NCBI RefSeq assembly: GCF_900112355.1
Contig: NZ_FOLM01000014.1
Location: 1-32,416 of the forward strand
Reading direction: 5' to 3'
DNA length: 32,416 nt
Source of the DNA: Streptomyces aidingensis
Lineage (GTDB): Bacteria; Actinomycetota; Actinomycetes; Streptomycetales; Streptomycetaceae
Below, piece by piece: positions 30,135 to 32,416 of the stretch. Under the pieces are notes generated by a model that made no database searches, was not told the DNA's origin, and was given only the letters and a program-made list of their open reading frames with translations. Positions within the stretch are counted from its first letter, which is position 1; each line of letters starts with the position of its first letter. The translations under genes and the position numbers were made by a program.

Positions 30135-30959
30135 TCAGGGGTCCAGGTCCGCCGCGGCGTTGCGGCCGAAGACCTCCATGGCGCGGGCGGTCACCGGGCC
30201 GGGGGCGGCGGGCAGGTCCCGGCCGTCCACCCGGCGGACCGCCTGCACATCCCGGGTGCTGGAGGTGAGGAACACCTCCTCGGCGTCCCGCAGTACCTCC
30301 AGGGGCAGATCGGTCTCCTTGGCGCCGGCCCACTCGATCACCAGGGCCCGGGTGATGCCCGCCAGGCAGCCGGAGCTCAGTGGCGGGGTGAGCAGCTCGC
30401 CGTCCAGCACCACGAAGACATTGCTTCCGGTGCCCTCGCACAGCAGCCCGGCGGTATTGGCGAACAGGGCCTCCGAGGCGGCCTGCTGACGGGCCCGGGC
30501 CAGGGCGATCACATTCTCCGCGTAGGAGGTGGTCTTGAGCCCGGCCAGCGCGCCCCGCTCGTTCCTGGTCCAGTCCACGGTGACCACCGAGGTGGTGTCC
30601 GGGCGGCGGGTGATCGGCAGATGGGCCACGACCAGGGTGGGCGTCGCGCCGTCCGCCCGCTGGGAGCCCAGGGGCGCCCGGCCGCCGGTCCAGGTGATCC
30701 GGAGGCGGCCCAGCGGCACCGGTTCCGCGGCCAGCACCGCCGCGCAGGCCCGCCGGATCCGCTCCGGGTCCGGGGCGGGCAGGCCGAGGCCGGCGGCCGA
30801 GACCGCCAGCCGGTCCAGATGGCGCCGCATGGCAAAGGCCGCGCCGTCGACGGTCTTGAGCGTCTCGAAGACTCCGTCGCCCACGGTCAGGCCGTGGTCG
30901 AACACGGAGACCTGGGCGCTGTCCGCGTCGTGCAGGCCGTCGTCCAGCCAGATCTTCAC
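30135..30959 (-). CDS. pabC: Class IV aminotransferase, probable aminodeoxychorismate lyase
   Basis: PLP enzyme of fold type IV. The 274-residue protein starts KIWLDDGLHDADSAQVSVFDHGLTVGDGVFET, carries the PLP lysine at 142 (GLKTTSYAENVIA) and the phosphate-binding EGTGSNVF segment. Branched-chain or D-amino acid aminotransferases share this fold, but the position 3 bp after a PabB-like gene argues for 4-amino-4-deoxychorismate lyase, which makes p-aminobenzoate for folate. The GTG at 30959 has GAGGT six bases upstream, overlapping the end of pabB. Confidence 0.88.
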   Translation of the reverse strand: MKIWLDDGLHDADSAQVSVFDHGLTVGDGVFETLKTVDGAAFAMRRHLDRLAVSAAGLGLPAPDPERIRRACAAVLAAEPVPLGRLRITWTGGRAPLGSQRADGATPTLVVAHLPITRRPDTTSVVTVDWTRNERGALAGLKTTSYAENVIALARARQQAASEALFANTAGLLCEGTGSNVFVVLDGELLTPPLSSGCLAGITRALVIEWAGAKETDLPLEVLRDAEEVFLTSSTRDVQAVRRVDGRDLPAAPGPVTARAMEVFGRNAAADLDP

Positions 30960-30962
30960 CGG

Positions 30963-32021
30963 TTACCTCGCAGTGGTCCGGGCGTCCCGGCCGGCGGGGG
31001 CCTCCGGCCGGGAGGCGACCGCCAGCAGCCGGGCAGCTTTGAGCTCGGTCTCCTGCCATTCTCGCCCGGGATCGGAGCCCCAGGTGATTCCCGCTCCCGT
31101 ACCGAAGCGGAGCACGGCCGCGCCCGGGGTCCGTCCGGTCCAGAAGGTGCGGATCCCGACCGCCAGCACGCCGGTGCGGCGGTCGGCGTCCACCCAGCCG
31201 ATGCCGCCGCAGTACGGGCCGCGCGGCGCGGTCTCCAGACCGGCGATGATGCGCAGCGCGCTGGACTTGGGGGCGCCGGTGACCGAGCCGGGCGGGAAGG
31301 TGCCGGCCAGCAGTTCGGCCCAGCCGGCGCCGGGCGCCAGCTCGCCGCGCACGGTGGACACCAGATGCACCAGCCCGGGGTGCTTCTCCACCACGCACAG
31401 CTCCGGCACGGTCACCGAACCGGGGGCGCAGACCCGGCCCAGGTCGTTGCGGACCAGGTCGACGATCATCACGTTCTCGGCGTGGTCCTTGGGGAGCAGA
31501 TCGGCCTCGGTGCGGCCGGTGCCCTTGATCGGCCCGGAGTCCACGGTGCTGCCGCGGCGGCGCAGATACAGCTCGGGCGAGGCGGTGACGAGCTCCACTC
31601 CGTGCGCGGGGAGCCGGACGGTGCCGGCGTAGGGGGCCGGATTGCCGCGGGCCAGCCCGGCGGCGAGCGCCTCGATATCGGCGGCCGGGTCCAGCGGGGC
31701 GGACAGCACCCGGCACAGATTGGCCTGGTAGACCTCGCCGGCCGCGATGTGCTCGCGGATGCGGCGGACGGCCGCCGTGTAGGCGTCGCGGTCCAGCGAA
31801 CTGGTCCAGGCGGTGCGCGGCGGGCCGGGCCAGGGACGGGCGGGCGGCGTGAGCGGGGCGGACCGTACCCGGTCGAACCGCGCGCACAGCAGACCGCCCT
31901 CGTAGTCGGCGACCACCGCCCACCAGCCCGCGGAGTCCAGTGCCGCCGGGTCGCGCGTCACATCGCGCAGCCCGGTGGCCAGGGTCTCCCCGAAGCGGGC
32001 CAGCGGAGTCATGTCGGGCAC
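30963..32021 (-). CDS. pabB: Aminodeoxychorismate synthase component I (PabB-like)
   Basis: Chorismate-using enzyme that forms aminodeoxychorismate. The 352-residue protein has the family core YTAAVRRIREHIAAGEVYQANLCR, SPELYLRR, PIKGTGRT with Lys166, DLVRNDLGRVC, PPGSVTGAPK and YCGGIGWVD. The lysine in PIKGT marks aminodeoxychorismate synthase; anthranilate synthase has alanine there. The glutaminase partner PabA is not in the window. The start is uncertain: the GTG at 32021 lies seven bases after TAGACT and would be leaderless, while the ATG at 32012 has no ribosome site. Confidence 0.9.
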   Translation of the reverse strand: MPDMTPLARFGETLATGLRDVTRDPAALDSAGWWAVVADYEGGLLCARFDRVRSAPLTPPARPWPGPPRTAWTSSLDRDAYTAAVRRIREHIAAGEVYQANLCRVLSAPLDPAADIEALAAGLARGNPAPYAGTVRLPAHGVELVTASPELYLRRRGSTVDSGPIKGTGRTEADLLPKDHAENVMIVDLVRNDLGRVCAPGSVTVPELCVVEKHPGLVHLVSTVRGELAPGAGWAELLAGTFPPGSVTGAPKSSALRIIAGLETAPRGPYCGGIGWVDADRRTGVLAVGIRTFWTGRTPGAAVLRFGTGAGITWGSDPGREWQETELKAARLLAVASRPEAPAGRDARTTAR

Positions 32022-32028
32022 ATGTGCG

Positions 32029-32034
32029 AGTCTA
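32029..32034 (-). promoter_or_regulatory. Candidate -10 for a leaderless pabB transcript
   Basis: TAGACT on the minus strand ends seven bases before the GTG at 32021. No clear -35 box. Confidence 0.4.
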
Positions 32035-32105
32035 GGACGGCGGGAGCAGCCGCTCTCCGGCACGGCGGCCGCCCGCCCGGCGGCGACCGGCCGGGAATAC
32101 CAAGT

Positions 32106-32134
32106 TTGGGGCTGCCCGGGGTATCCGCTAGAGT
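32106..32134 (+). promoter_or_regulatory. Promoter of the Gly-Cys-Val tRNA cluster
   Basis: TTGGGG (32106-32111) and TAGAGT (32129-32134) spaced by exactly 17 bp, about 50 bp upstream of the first tRNA. It diverges from pabB. Confidence 0.65.
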
Positions 32135-32184
32135 TCATGACGTCGCCGGAACGTCCACACGGACCGGCACACAGGACAACACCG

Positions 32185-32257
<73 letters not shown>

Positions 32258-32276
32258 CTCGGGGTTCATCCCCACT

Positions 32277-32347
32277 GGTGGAGTGGCCGAGAGGCGAGGC
32301 AACGGCCTGCAAAGCCGTCTACACGGGTTCAAATCCCGTCTCCACCT
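32277..32347 (+). tRNA. tRNA-Cys (anticodon GCA)
   Basis: 71 bases: acceptor GGTGGAG/CTCCACC, three-pair D stem, anticodon stem ACGGC/GCCGT with loop CTGCAAA, T arm ACGGG-TTCAAAT-CCCGT. It follows tRNA-Gly by 19 bp. CCA is not encoded. Confidence 0.97.
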
Positions 32348-32348
32348 C

Positions 32349-32416
32349 GGACGATTAGCTCAGCGGGAGAGCGCTTCCCTGACACGGAAGAGGTCACTGG
32401 TTCAATCCCAGTATCG
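32349..32416 (+). tRNA. tRNA-Val (anticodon GAC), 3' end cut by window edge
   Basis: 68 of about 72 bases are visible: acceptor 5' strand GGACGAT, anticodon stem CTTCC/GGAAG with loop CTGACAC, T arm ACTGG-TTCAATC-CCAGT. The D arm and variable loop resemble those of the two CAC copies. Only one base separates it from tRNA-Cys, so the three are processed from one transcript. Confidence 0.94.

Overview
This window reads as a piece of a high-GC actinobacterial chromosome, almost certainly from Streptomyces or a close relative in the Streptomycetaceae. The G+C is very high with strong third-position GC bias, starts are often GTG, and an SsgB-type sporulation protein is encoded. No integrase, transposase, phage, CRISPR or conjugation gene is visible. 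It is mostly a conserved housekeeping block, and its gene order resembles, from memory, the hisS-relA-secDF-ruv-pdx-pimA-thrS region of Mycobacterium tuberculosis (about Rv2580c to Rv2614c).

Layout, left to right. 1-3328 (minus): the N-terminal part of the RarA AAA+ ATPase, a VKOR-family membrane oxidoreductase, hisS, and a glyoxalase-II-like MBL hydrolase coupled to hisS. 3329-3728 is a 400-bp gap without a gene, where relatives usually keep a cyclophilin gene. 3729-4958 (plus) encodes a DUF349 coiled-coil protein that converges on relA over a perfect 40-bp palindrome. 5010-12090 (minus) is yajC-secD-secF-apt-relA: protein export, adenine salvage and (p)ppGpp metabolism. 12277-17258 (minus) holds ruvC-ruvA-ruvB (Holliday junction resolution), a YebC-family protein, and pdxS-pdxT (pyridoxal phosphate synthesis). 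17500-21105 (minus) is the phosphatidylinositol mannoside block pgsA-acyltransferase-pimA plus a small membrane protein. 21373-23052 (plus) is a membrane protein of unknown function lying between pgsA and the HIT gene. 23080-25690 (minus) is a HIT-family hydrolase and thrS.

The right part is more accessory. Two nearly identical tRNA-Val(CAC) genes lie in a tandem duplication (minus), each followed by strong hairpins. They are followed by ssgB and a CGNR zinc-finger regulator (plus), two small membrane proteins (minus), a cytosolic DsbA-like protein (plus), a two-domain GNAT acetyltransferase (minus), and pabB-pabC for folate (minus). The window ends in a tRNA cluster, Gly(GCC)-Cys(GCA)-Val(GAC), on the plus strand; the last tRNA is cut by the window edge.

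I found no convincing new multi-gene system. The items most worth a second look are the decamer array in the pdxS leader, the missing cyclophilin with a possibly orphaned hairpin, the unknown membrane protein splitting the thrS-HIT-pgsA-pimA block, the long acidic insertion in SecD, the tRNA-Val duplication with diverged promoters, and three genes that look leaderless.
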